DNA of 64,000 nucleotides, taken from Telluribacter sp035998675 (GTDB taxonomy: Bacteria > Bacteroidota > Bacteroidia > Cytophagales > Spirosomataceae). Position 1 is the first letter of the stretch. Every line of letters starts with the position of its first letter. Positions 16,351-25,186 of this stretch are shown one piece after another. The notes beneath the pieces were generated by a model. It saw only the letters and a program-made list of their open reading frames with translations. It was not told the DNA's origin and searched no databases. The stretch covers positions 124,001 to 188,000 of the forward strand of contig NZ_DASYHI010000007.1 of the NCBI RefSeq assembly GCF_035998675.1, in the 5' to 3' direction. The position numbers and the translations under genes are program-made.

Positions 16351-18299
16351 AACAAAGTAGTTACGCCATTCTTTTAGTTGGGTTTGGTCTTTTACTAAGT
16401 ACACTATCTTACGGGCAGGGACTACCAGGCGGTATTCGAATGCCGTCAGGAATGCCTACTTCCGGTGGTATGGGGGGCGGGCAACGCGGCGGAGTACAGC
16501 TTGACGATAGTACAAAGACCATATATGGCCCTACTACCACGCTGCATTTTTACGAAGACGATATCCTCAATAACCGTGATTCCCTGCGTTACCGGGTAGA
16601 TACCACCCTGGATAATTTCCACCGCTGGACCTGGTTGGACCGTTCGTGGGAGAGACTGGTGGACCTGGGCAACCTGGGCACTGCCACCCGCAATGTTTTT
16701 TTTCAACCCCGTACCGAGGTAGGGGCCGAACTGGGATTCCGGGCCTATGAACCCTACGCCGTTCAGGCCGACGAAGTCAAGTACTTCGACACCAAGTCTC
16801 CCTATACCGACATGACTTTTTTCTCGGGTGGGCGCGGCCGGAACATTCTTCGTTTTGGGATAAATCAGAATATTAATCCCCGGTTGAATGCCGGCTTTCG
16901 GTTGCAGCGTTTTACCTCCAACAAGCAGTACGGTGCTTTTAACAACTTGGGTGCCGAGGACAATCTTGCCCAGAACTGGACCTTTCTGGCCCATACCAAC
17001 TACTACTCCAAGAATCGTAAATACGTCCTTTTGGGCCACTTTCGGCACCTCAACCACCAGGTAAAGGAACAGGGGGGACTGCAAACCGACAGCACCGGTA
17101 CCATCACCGATATTTATGAGTACCAGGGGCCCGCGCGTTTGGGTGACAACACCCGCTCCTGGGAACGCCGCAACGTGTTTCATCTCTACCATCAGTACCG
17201 GCTGGCCAACGGATTTCAGCTGTTTCAGCAGGCCGAGTACCGGCGTATCATCAACCGCTACGACGATACGGACCCCCTCCGGGGTGCCACCAACGGGGTT
17301 TATCCCGCCCCGATTTATGATCAGGACACCACCCGGCAGGAAGTGGGCTTTAGAATCCTGGAAAACAAAATGGGGATAAAAGGCGCGTTTTCGGGCTTCA
17401 ATTACCGGGCTTACCTCCGCCAGCGGATTTACAGCATGAAAGGTACCTACAACCTTTCGGACACTACCCTGGCTACTTACCGCTTAGGTCCCCGATTTGA
17501 AAATATTCTGGGCCTGTGGGTCAGCTACTACTTCAAAGACTCTACCCAGCACCTGACGGCCGAAGCGCAGCACCTGTTGGGCCGGGACTTCCTGATTAGG
17601 GGAGAATTATCAACCCGCTGGATTCGGGGCGGGTACCAGACGGCCTTCTGGACGCCCGACCTGCTCATGCAACGGTACATCAGCAATCACCTGCAGTGGC
17701 GAAATAACTTTAATCTTACCGGGGCCAATACCCTCTACGGTTCCATTCCGTTACGGACCCGACGGCTGGTGTTTGAACCCGAGGTACAGTACCATCTCCT
17801 TACTAACTACGTCTACTACGACACCACTGCCCGTCCCCGGCAACTGAACGGGTCGTTTAGTTTGTTGCGGCTGGGAACCAACCTGAGGTGGAACGTGAAC
17901 CGCTGGAATGCCGCCGCTCTGGCCTATTATACCCTCAACTCCAACCCGGACGTACTGCGCATTCCCAGCTTATTTGCCAGTGCCCAGCTAACCTTTGATT
18001 TTGTGTACGCCAAGGTTTTATTTGTCCAATTAGGAGCCGCGGTTCATTATAAGTCATCGTACCTGGCCGATGCCTACATGCCCCTGACGCAGCAGTTTTA
18101 CTTACAGAATAACTTTGTAGTGGATCGCTACGCCGTGGCCGACGTGTTCGCCAATCTGCGAATCCGGCGCGTCCGGTTGCTCCTGAAAATGTCCCATGTA
18201 AACGAGGGGCTAGGTACCCCCGGCTACTTTATTACTCCCGGCTACCTGGGGCTGCGGCGTACTTTTTCCTTTGGCCTCAACTGGCCGTTGTTTGATTAA
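16347..18299 (+). CDS. Putative porin (Porin_10-like) outer-membrane beta-barrel protein
   Basis: 650 residues, signal peptide ending near SYGQ (residue 23), followed by a Gly/Met-rich stretch (about 25-50) and then a long barrel rich in alternating aromatic strands. Features of the Bacteroidota putative-porin family: an early STKTIYGPTTTLHFYEDDIL element, FFQPRTEVGAELGF, and SGGRGRNILRFGINQNINPR. It starts within the lpxK stop codon. Coupling with a lipid A kinase fits a shared role in outer-membrane assembly, but no substrate can be named. Confidence 0.8.
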   Translation: MKQSSYAILLVGFGLLLSTLSYGQGLPGGIRMPSGMPTSGGMGGGQRGGVQLDDSTKTIYGPTTTLHFYEDDILNNRDSLRYRVDTTLDNFHRWTWLDRSWERLVDLGNLGTATRNVFFQPRTEVGAELGFRAYEPYAVQADEVKYFDTKSPYTDMTFFSGGRGRNILRFGINQNINPRLNAGFRLQRFTSNKQYGAFNNLGAEDNLAQNWTFLAHTNYYSKNRKYVLLGHFRHLNHQVKEQGGLQTDSTGTITDIYEYQGPARLGDNTRSWERRNVFHLYHQYRLANGFQLFQQAEYRRIINRYDDTDPLRGATNGVYPAPIYDQDTTRQEVGFRILENKMGIKGAFSGFNYRAYLRQRIYSMKGTYNLSDTTLATYRLGPRFENILGLWVSYYFKDSTQHLTAEAQHLLGRDFLIRGELSTRWIRGGYQTAFWTPDLLMQRYISNHLQWRNNFNLTGANTLYGSIPLRTRRLVFEPEVQYHLLTNYVYYDTTARPRQLNGSFSLLRLGTNLRWNVNRWNAAALAYYTLNSNPDVLRIPSLFASAQLTFDFVYAKVLFVQLGAAVHYKSSYLADAYMPLTQQFYLQNNFVVDRYAVADVFANLRIRRVRLLLKMSHVNEGLGTPGYFITPGYLGLRRTFSFGLNWPLFD

Positions 18300-18396
18300 G
18301 CTGTATGCATTAAGCAAATCGTATGGGCATACGACTTTGATTGAAAGGAGAATTGGAAGTCCGGTCTGACAAAATAATTAATCAAAAGAAAACATA

Positions 18397-19032
18397 ATGC
18401 CTACAGCTTACAGCCAAAGGCATAAAGCGATTCAAAAAATGTCCCTCACCACCCTCGGACTTGAACTGCCCACCGATCCGCGTTGGGTGAATATTGCCGA
18501 AATGCAGATTGGCGAAATTCTGATTGACCACGCCTACTGTGAGCAGAAAGCGGCCTCTTCCTGTATTTCCCTAATTGTTTACTATCCCGAAAAAGTAAAG
18601 TTGGTGGAGGTACTTACCCCCATTGTCGCGGAAGAATGGGGGCACTTTCAGCGGGTACTGCGGGAGCTTAGCAAGCGAAATATACCACTGGGGCATCAGC
18701 GCAAAGATGAGTACGTAAAACGGCTGCGGGAAGTACTTTACACGAAAGGGGATAATAATCGCGCCTTCCTGGACAAGCTTTTGTTCTGTGCCCTCATTGA
18801 GGCCCGCAGTTGCGAACGCTTCAAGTTGTTGTCGCAGCAGTTAGCCGATGAGGGGCTGCGCAAATTTTACCACGAGTTAATGATTTCCGAAGCCGGACAT
18901 TATCGTACCTTTATTGAACTGGCCGAAGAGTATATGCCCCACGAACAGGTTCGTACCCGCTGGAAGGAATTGTTAGCCGCCGAAGCCGGAATTCTAAGTA
19001 CCCTGGGTGTTCGCGGAGACCGGATGCATTAA
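18397..19032 (+). CDS. miaE: tRNA 2-methylthio-N6-isopentenyl adenosine-37 hydroxylase (MiaE-like)
   Basis: 211 residues. A non-heme diiron ferritin-like fold that hydroxylates the ms2i6A base at tRNA position 37. Seen: EILIDHAYCEQKAASSCISL and EEWGHFQRVLRELSKR, then LIEARSCERFKLLSQQL and ISEAGHYRTFIELAEEY, giving the paired Glu/ExxH iron ligands. ATG at 18439 (MSLTTLGLELP) is an alternative start. The gene stands alone with about 97 bp before and 168 bp after. Confidence 0.9.
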   Translation: MPTAYSQRHKAIQKMSLTTLGLELPTDPRWVNIAEMQIGEILIDHAYCEQKAASSCISLIVYYPEKVKLVEVLTPIVAEEWGHFQRVLRELSKRNIPLGHQRKDEYVKRLREVLYTKGDNNRAFLDKLLFCALIEARSCERFKLLSQQLADEGLRKFYHELMISEAGHYRTFIELAEEYMPHEQVRTRWKELLAAEAGILSTLGVRGDRMH

Positions 19033-19200
19033 ATTATAAAGTATTTTAAATTAAGTACTTACGCAAAATTACTTTGCATTAGAATTATTTACAATCCGTT
19101 ATTATACAGCAACTTAGAGAACTAACCACTAAAAGCTAATTTCTAATAGCTACTTAGCCTTTGGGGCTGCCCTCACACCAAAACTCTATCTGAAACAGAC

Positions 19201-22110
19201 ATGACTCCCTTCCTTCAGCTCGTAGCCCGGCATATTCTGGAACGCCACGGTACTTCCCTGGAAAAAGTAGCTATTGTGGTACCTACCCGACGAGCGGCTT
19301 TTTTTGTAAAGCAGGAGCTGGCTAACGCCACCCAAACCCCGTTAATCAGTCCAATGGTAGAAGCCATTGATGATTTCGTGGAAGGAATATGTACCCTGGA
19401 GGTGGCTGATTCGGTCAGTCTGTTGTTTGAGTTGTACGAGACTTTCAAAGAAATTGACCCCCAGGTTCAGTTTGACCGTTTTATGGGTTGGGCCTCGGTA
19501 CTGCTGAGTGACCTGGACCGCGTAGACCAGTACCTGGTCGATACCGATTACCTGTTTGATTACCTGTCGGAGGCGAAAGCCGTGGAACGCTGGCAAAAGG
19601 AACTCCCGGGCGGACGTACCCTGCAGCAGGTGGGAGGAGCGCAACAGTACTTTTCTCTTTTTGAGAATATCCGGAAAGTTTACGTGGCTTTTCGGGAAAG
19701 GTTGTTGCAGAAAGGGCAGGCTTACCGGGGTATGGCCTACCGGCAACTGGCCGAGAAAGTGGACGAATTGCTCCTGAGCCGGACCGACTATGAACTTGTT
19801 TATTTCGCCGGCTTCAACGCTTTTACGGAATCAGAGAAGAAAATTATCCAGAAACTGGTAACCGCCAAACGCGCCGAAGTACTCTGGGATTCGGATGAGT
19901 ACTATATGGTGGAGAATACCGGGGTGGAAGCGGGTAGCAGCCTGCGGGAGTACCGCGATAACGCCACCTTTGGCGGCTGGAACTGGATGAGCAACGGCCT
20001 GTTGAAAGGCCCCAAGACCATCACGACCTACGCCGTACCCAACGCAACTCTTCAGACCAAAGTAGCCGGGCAGCTTTACGCTGACATGAAGGTACTTGAT
20101 GACCCCGAAAGCCCCGTACCCACGGCCATTGTACTGGCCGACGAGAACCTGCTGTTGCCCATGCTGTACTCCCTGGACGAAGGTGTCACCGACCTGAACG
20201 TAACCATGGGTCTTTCGTTGCGCAACTCCATGCTGTACACCCTGATTGATTCGGTTTTTGAGCTGCAGCAGAATGTAGCCGAATTCCGGATTAAGGATGG
20301 ACGAACCCTGCGGATACCCAAATTTAACCACAAGTCTATCACCAAGGTACTTAATCACCCGTTCGTCCGGCACTACGAGCAAATCGCAATGAAACCCGGT
20401 GCCGACAGACTTACACCCATTCAAAGGACCCTACGGGAAATTAATGACAACAACCGGGTGTTCCTGAGTGGTGACGATCTGCTGACCATTGCCGGGGGGC
20501 ATCCGCTTTTTGGGGTACTTTTTACCCGATGGGCCAAGGACAATCCGCGCCAGGTACTTAAGACCTTTTATGATCTGATTGATTTATTGCGGGAAGTTTA
20601 CCGTGACTATAAAAACGCGCTCGAAACGGAGTACCTGTACCTGTTTTATACCCTGCTCAAGCAGTTTGAACAAACGCTGGAAAAACGCTCGGAACCACTC
20701 ACACTCCGTACCCTTCGTTCGTTCCTGTACGAGCTCATCCGGCAAACCCGCATCCCGTTCAGTGGGGAGCCAATCAGTCCCCTGCAGATTCTGGGAATGC
20801 TGGAAACCCGGGCGCTTGATTTTAAACGTATTATTATTATTTCACTAAACGAAGGGGTACTTCCCCAGGCCAAAAAACAGAATTCCCTTATTCCTTTTGA
20901 TATAGCTCAGGAGGTGGGGCTGCCTACGCACCAGCATCAGGAGGCGGTTATGTCATACCACTTTTACCGCTTGTTGCAACGGGCCAAGGAGGTACACATG
21001 CTGTACGTTAGTACCAATGACTCGCCGGGGGGAGGCGAAAAAAGTCGGTTTATGCAGCAGGTAGAATTTGAGCTGACCCAGTACAACGAAGAAATATCTA
21101 TTATCAATAAGGTGGTCGAGTTTGAGGAGAAGCTGGTAGAAAAATTCAGTGAGGATGTACCCAAGGACGAGCCCATGCTGGCTTCTATTCGTACCCACCT
21201 TAGTACCAGGGGCCTTTACCCCACCCACCTCAACCAGCTTATCCGCTGTTCTATGCAGTACTATCTGAAGCATATAGTTGGGGTAGAAGATAAGGAAGAG
21301 ATTGAGGAAGACCTGGGAATGGATAAAATAGGTACCTGGCTGCACGCCAGCCTGGAGCGCCTCGATCAGACCTACTTTCTTTCGGGGGTGGACCCTACCG
21401 AGGAGCAGGCCAAAGAAATACTGAAAAATGAATTTGAACAACTATTTCGGGGGTATATTACCGACGAAGGCCTCAACCGGATTTATTACCAGGTAGGCGA
21501 ACAGCAGATTCTAAATTTCCTGCGCCACCAAATGACGACTCAGCCCCGTCGTCGGGTAGTGGCGGCTGAACAACCTCTACGGGCCGAAGTAAACCTGGAA
21601 ATTGGAGGTATTCAATTTACTATGCAGGTGGGAGGTAAAATTGACCGCGTAGAGCTGGACCACGAGGGGACACTTTTTGTGATGGATTATAAAACGGGTA
21701 GTGTTGAATTAAGCTCCCGCAGGAAACTGGAAGACCCCGCCACAAAAAAGGCTATTCTGCTGGCTGATCCGGATAAAAAGGCAGGTTACGTCCGTCAGCT
21801 CTGGCTGTACAAGTACCTGATGTACAAAAAAATGCTGGAAGGCAAGGGGCTGGAAATTGGCGAGAACCTGTTCCCGCCGGACCAATTCCGGATTCAATCC
21901 GGGTTTTACTCCTTCCGGAATCCGGAGCAGCTCTTTGCCAGTCCGCTGGAACTGGTGGAGGACGGCGGCCCCGAACATTTTGTAGCCGAGTCGGAGCGGT
22001 TGCTGAAAGAAATAATTGGGGAATTGCTAAACCCGGAGGTGCCCTTCCGCCAGACCCAGGATCTCAATGTATGCTTGTACTGTGATTACCGGGGTATTTG
22101 TGGCCGGTAA
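19201..22110 (+). CDS. AddB-like PD-(D/E)XK nuclease of a recombination complex
   Basis: 969 residues. The N-terminus resembles a helicase-like AddB domain (VAIVVPTRRAAFFVKQEL) but shows no GxxGxGK P-loop. The C-terminal nuclease domain has the MDYKTG motif (Asp829, Lys831). Cys683 (RCSMQYYLK) with Cys958, Cys961 and Cys967 (CLYCDYRGIC) form the spaced four-cysteine Fe-S staple typical of AddB/Cas4-type nucleases. By family knowledge it would process double-strand breaks with an AddA helicase-nuclease, which is not in the window. The last 25 bp overlap the tail of the convergent DUF1801 gene. Confidence 0.87.
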   Translation: MTPFLQLVARHILERHGTSLEKVAIVVPTRRAAFFVKQELANATQTPLISPMVEAIDDFVEGICTLEVADSVSLLFELYETFKEIDPQVQFDRFMGWASVLLSDLDRVDQYLVDTDYLFDYLSEAKAVERWQKELPGGRTLQQVGGAQQYFSLFENIRKVYVAFRERLLQKGQAYRGMAYRQLAEKVDELLLSRTDYELVYFAGFNAFTESEKKIIQKLVTAKRAEVLWDSDEYYMVENTGVEAGSSLREYRDNATFGGWNWMSNGLLKGPKTITTYAVPNATLQTKVAGQLYADMKVLDDPESPVPTAIVLADENLLLPMLYSLDEGVTDLNVTMGLSLRNSMLYTLIDSVFELQQNVAEFRIKDGRTLRIPKFNHKSITKVLNHPFVRHYEQIAMKPGADRLTPIQRTLREINDNNRVFLSGDDLLTIAGGHPLFGVLFTRWAKDNPRQVLKTFYDLIDLLREVYRDYKNALETEYLYLFYTLLKQFEQTLEKRSEPLTLRTLRSFLYELIRQTRIPFSGEPISPLQILGMLETRALDFKRIIIISLNEGVLPQAKKQNSLIPFDIAQEVGLPTHQHQEAVMSYHFYRLLQRAKEVHMLYVSTNDSPGGGEKSRFMQQVEFELTQYNEEISIINKVVEFEEKLVEKFSEDVPKDEPMLASIRTHLSTRGLYPTHLNQLIRCSMQYYLKHIVGVEDKEEIEEDLGMDKIGTWLHASLERLDQTYFLSGVDPTEEQAKEILKNEFEQLFRGYITDEGLNRIYYQVGEQQILNFLRHQMTTQPRRRVVAAEQPLRAEVNLEIGGIQFTMQVGGKIDRVELDHEGTLFVMDYKTGSVELSSRRKLEDPATKKAILLADPDKKAGYVRQLWLYKYLMYKKMLEGKGLEIGENLFPPDQFRIQSGFYSFRNPEQLFASPLELVEDGGPEHFVAESERLLKEIIGELLNPEVPFRQTQDLNVCLYCDYRGICGR

Positions 22111-22478
22111 TTGGTATCAGAAATATCCAGCAATAGGGCTTCCTGAATTACCTCCCGGACGGCCTCTTCGCGGGAGTAAAAGTCCTGGAGGCTACTGAAA
22201 GCTATGGAGCGTACCGTGTTCCGGCCCCGATCCAGCAGAATACCGCTATTGTTAGGTAGTAGATGACCTCTGGTAAAGCCTATTTCCACGCAATTCCATT
22301 TTTTTACAAAGGCCAGGTAACACCAGGAAGAGCCCCGGAAGTAGAAAAAGGGAATACCCCAATTCATCCGACAGCTGATTCCCTCATCAGCCGTTTGGAT
22401 CACCCCAAGCATAGTGAACAATATTCCTCGGACATGAGGATTTTGTTTCTCAATGTACTCATAAGGAGTGGTTTCCAT
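22086..22478 (-). CDS. DUF1801 (YdhG-like) domain protein
   Basis: 130 residues covering a single DUF1801 domain: a helical start (TPYEYIEKQNPHVRGIL), then MNWGIPFFYFRGSSWCYLAFVKKWNCVEIGFTRG split over strands, ending in a helical tail (FYSREEAVREVIQEALLL). The family is cytosolic and its function is not established. The 3' end overlaps the AddB-like gene on the other strand by 25 bp. Confidence 0.8.
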   Translation of the reverse strand: METTPYEYIEKQNPHVRGILFTMLGVIQTADEGISCRMNWGIPFFYFRGSSWCYLAFVKKWNCVEIGFTRGHLLPNNSGILLDRGRNTVRSIAFSSLQDFYSREEAVREVIQEALLLDISDTNYRPQIPR

Positions 22479-22657
22479 AATAAATTATTGTTTTATCCTT
22501 GACTTTTCAGGAATTACAAATTTTTTTTTATTCGGAATTGACTCGGCCCAGACTACTTTTTCCTTCTCCGGCTTTCCTAAACTGCTGCTGGTCAGCGCTA
22601 ACGGCATACTTTTTTCCGTATGTGTCAGGAAACGGAAACGAACAGAGGTACAGGGGT

Positions 22658-22810
22658 ATGGCAGCATTTGTAATAAGAATAATAATGGGAATTATCTGGC
22701 TTATAGCCTTATTATTTACCTGTTTGATTATGGCAGTGCTAATGCCTTTTATTCTACTGTTTTCAAATGGTAAAGAGATCTCCTACTTTTCTTCGATGGC
22801 CAAAAGGTAA
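22658..22810 (+). CDS. Possible 50-residue single-helix membrane protein
   Basis: ATG at 22658 opens a 50-residue frame whose first 36 residues are one or two hydrophobic helices (MAAFVIRIIMGIIWLI, then CLIMAVLMPFILL) followed by a short polar tail. AGGGG lies just before the start. It ends within the 3' end of the opposite-strand gene (27 bp overlap). The hydrophobic pattern is convincing but the gene is short and unsupported otherwise. Confidence 0.3.
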   Translation: MAAFVIRIIMGIIWLIALLFTCLIMAVLMPFILLFSNGKEISYFSSMAKR

Positions 22811-22971
22811 CGCCGACGAACTTCATTGATCAGAAACTTCTTTTGGGAGGTAAAACTCTCCGCGTGTATTTTTGAAAATAGCGCCTCCCATTCCCGGTAG
22901 CGTTCCGGTTCAGCCGCTTCAAACGCCAATGGGTTTATTTTCTTTTGCTTCAGATATTCCAGAAAATCCAT
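22783..22971 (-). CDS. Small conserved-looking cytosolic protein, unknown function
   Basis: 62 residues, charged and helical (MDFLEYLKQKKINPLAFEAA, then FTSQKKFLINEVRRRYLL). No domain recognised. It follows the rRNA methyltransferase start region: its stop-to-start spacing to the gene at 22985-24187 is 13 bp on the same strand, so it is probably the second gene of that transcript. Confidence 0.65.
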   Translation of the reverse strand: MDFLEYLKQKKINPLAFEAAEPERYREWEALFSKIHAESFTSQKKFLINEVRRRYLLAIEEK

Positions 22972-22984
22972 AGTTGTTGTTTTA

Positions 22985-24187
22985 TTAGTCCACCCGTACC
23001 ACTAAACCTTTCAGGTAACTGCCTTCCGGATGAAAAATGTTGACCGGGTGGTCGGGACCCTGCGTTAGCTGGTGAAGTACCCGCACGGGGCGTCCCACTT
23101 CCATGGAGGCGGCTACAATGGTATTATAAAACAGCTCCCGATCTACTACCTGAGAGCACGAAAACGTGAACAGCAGTCCACCAGGTTTTACCCGCTTCAG
23201 GCCTTCGGCATTCAGCCGCTTGTAACCTTGTACCGCCCGGTGCCGCGCCGACATACTTTTGGCAAAGGCAGGTGGGTCCAGTACTACTATATCATACTGT
23301 TCTTCCTCGGTTTTGAGCCACTTCATTACATCTTCAGTAATGGGCTGGTGCCGATCCTCTCCTTCATTAAGGGCAACATTCTGTTCGCAAAGCGCCATGG
23401 CCTTTCCCGAAATATCCACCGAATGTACCTCAGCGGCCTTGGCCGTGAGGCCGTACACCGAAAAACCTCCCGAGTAGCAAAATGCGTTTAGTACTTTTTT
23501 GCCGGCAGCATAGTGAGCCAGCAGGTTCCGGTTTTCGCGCTGGTCCAGAAAGAAGCCCGTTTTCTGGCCTTTTTCCCAATCTATATCAAACGCCCGTCCG
23601 TATTCCTCTACGCGGTGGGGAAGCGTAACTTCTCCAGACAGGTACTCATTCTGAACGCCAGAGGCGTAAGAACCGGGAAGCGTTTCTTTGCTTTTATCGT
23701 AAACAGCCTTCAGCTCAGGCCCCAGTACTTTTTTAAGGGCCTCAGTCAACTCAAACCGGCTGCGGTGCATGCCTATGGTATGGGCCTGTAGTACAGCTAC
23801 TCCATTGTAAAAATCAACCACCAGGCCGGGCAGTCCGTCGCCTTCCCCGTGTACCAGCCGGTAACAGTTGGTAGCGGGTAGTTCGAGCTGTTGGCGGGCC
23901 TGGTAGGCGTTCCTTAACTTACTTTCCCAAAACTCCGGTCCGATATCGGTGGGGTGGTGGGTCAGTATCCGGACCTTGATGCTCCCATCGTGAAAGTGCC
24001 CGATGGCCAGGATTTGTCCCGAGGCACTCACTACCTGAACCAGGTCCCCGTCCTGAACTTCGCCTTCATTGCGGGCTATTGCCCCCGAAAAAACCCAGGG
24101 ATGTAGTCTTTTCAGGGCTTCTTCTTTTCCTCTGTTCAAAACTACGCGGGGAAGGTCAGTATAGGCAATGGTGCGGTTAGCAGTCAT
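22985..24187 (-). CDS. rlmI: RlmI-type 23S rRNA (cytosine-C5) methyltransferase
   Basis: 400 residues. An N-terminal PUA-like domain (RVVLNRGKEEALKRLHPWVF, residues about 13-80), a central domain (YRLVHGEGDGLPGLVVDFYN), then a class I SAM fold: KVLNAFCYSGGFSVYGL (motif I), VHSVDISGKAMALCEQNVAL, DIVVLDPPAFAKS (motif IV) and LFTFSCSQVVD with the candidate catalytic Cys. E. coli RlmI modifies C1962 of 23S rRNA; the exact target here is inferred. Start: ATG at 24187. Confidence 0.9.
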   Translation of the reverse strand: MTANRTIAYTDLPRVVLNRGKEEALKRLHPWVFSGAIARNEGEVQDGDLVQVVSASGQILAIGHFHDGSIKVRILTHHPTDIGPEFWESKLRNAYQARQQLELPATNCYRLVHGEGDGLPGLVVDFYNGVAVLQAHTIGMHRSRFELTEALKKVLGPELKAVYDKSKETLPGSYASGVQNEYLSGEVTLPHRVEEYGRAFDIDWEKGQKTGFFLDQRENRNLLAHYAAGKKVLNAFCYSGGFSVYGLTAKAAEVHSVDISGKAMALCEQNVALNEGEDRHQPITEDVMKWLKTEEEQYDIVVLDPPAFAKSMSARHRAVQGYKRLNAEGLKRVKPGGLLFTFSCSQVVDRELFYNTIVAASMEVGRPVRVLHQLTQGPDHPVNIFHPEGSYLKGLVVRVD

Positions 24188-24280
24188 TTTTGGTTAATCA
24201 GTTAGAATGGGGCAGTGGCTGCCTTATGGTACTTGTACGTTCACAAAATTAGTTAAATTTAACCCCAACCCCTCGTTTCC

Positions 24281-25186
24281 ATGATGTACAATCGCCGTTT
24301 CTTTTTGAAAGCCGCCGGTGTAGCCGCCGCCGGATCCCTAACCTGGCCCCTGGCCTCCTGCTCCCAGGTGAATGAAAAAACCGGAGAGGATGATACCAGT
24401 ACTTCCGATTCCCCAACGCTCTCGGGGGCTTCGGACTTTGGTATTCAATTGTACAGTGTGCGGGATATTATTGGTAAAGATCCCAAAGGCGTTATAAAGC
24501 AGTTAGCGGAGCTGGGTTACAAGAAAGTAGAAAGTTATCAGGGCGATCAGGGAGTTTTCTGGGGTTTGAGTCCCAAGGAGTTTAAAGCCTATATGGACGA
24601 AGTAAGTATGACCGCAGTAAGTACCCACGCCGATACTACTAAAAACCTTGAGCAACTGGCCGGTCAGGCCGCGGAGGCGGGTCTGAGCTACGTTTTGCAG
24701 CCTTACATTGGCCCACAGGCTTCCCTGGATGAGTGGAAGAAAAGGGCCGAGGAGTTTAATAAAAGGGGTGAAATCTGCAATAAAGCGGGCGTACGGTTCG
24801 GCTACCACAACCACGATTATTCGTTTAAAATGCAGGACGGACAAATGCCCCAGCAAATCCTGCTCGACAACACCGACCCTTCCCTGGTGATGTACGAACT
24901 GGATCTGATGTGGATTGTTGCGGCGGGGGTGGATCCTACTGAGCATTTCAGGAATTATTCGGGTCGCTACGAACTGTGTCACATCAAAGATCTTAAGCGC
25001 GAGCCCAAGCCCCATTCCACTGATTTGGGCAAGGGTGATATTGATTTTGCCCGAATACTGCAGGTAGCGTCTGATAACGGCATGAAACACTACATTGTGG
25101 AGCAGGAAGAGTACCCCGAGTCGGTCATGGCCAGCATGGCCTATGACGCGCAGTACATGAAAGAACTGACCGGTACTAAGGCATAA
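24281..25186 (+). CDS. Sugar phosphate isomerase/epimerase-like (TIM barrel) lipoprotein with Tat signal
   Basis: 301 residues. N-terminus NRRFFLKAAGVAAAGSLTWP is a Tat-like signal with a lipobox (PLASC), so the protein is probably exported folded and lipid-anchored. The rest is an AP-endonuclease-2/xylose-isomerase-like TIM barrel: GIQLYSVRDII, VRFGYHNHDYSF, YELDLMWIVAAG, CHIKDLK, with His and Glu/Asp residues at the usual metal positions and HYIVEQEEYP near the end. The substrate is not predictable. It overlaps the convergent nuclease gene by 11 bp. Confidence 0.85.
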   Translation: MMYNRRFFLKAAGVAAAGSLTWPLASCSQVNEKTGEDDTSTSDSPTLSGASDFGIQLYSVRDIIGKDPKGVIKQLAELGYKKVESYQGDQGVFWGLSPKEFKAYMDEVSMTAVSTHADTTKNLEQLAGQAAEAGLSYVLQPYIGPQASLDEWKKRAEEFNKRGEICNKAGVRFGYHNHDYSFKMQDGQMPQQILLDNTDPSLVMYELDLMWIVAAGVDPTEHFRNYSGRYELCHIKDLKREPKPHSTDLGKGDIDFARILQVASDNGMKHYIVEQEEYPESVMASMAYDAQYMKELTGTKA

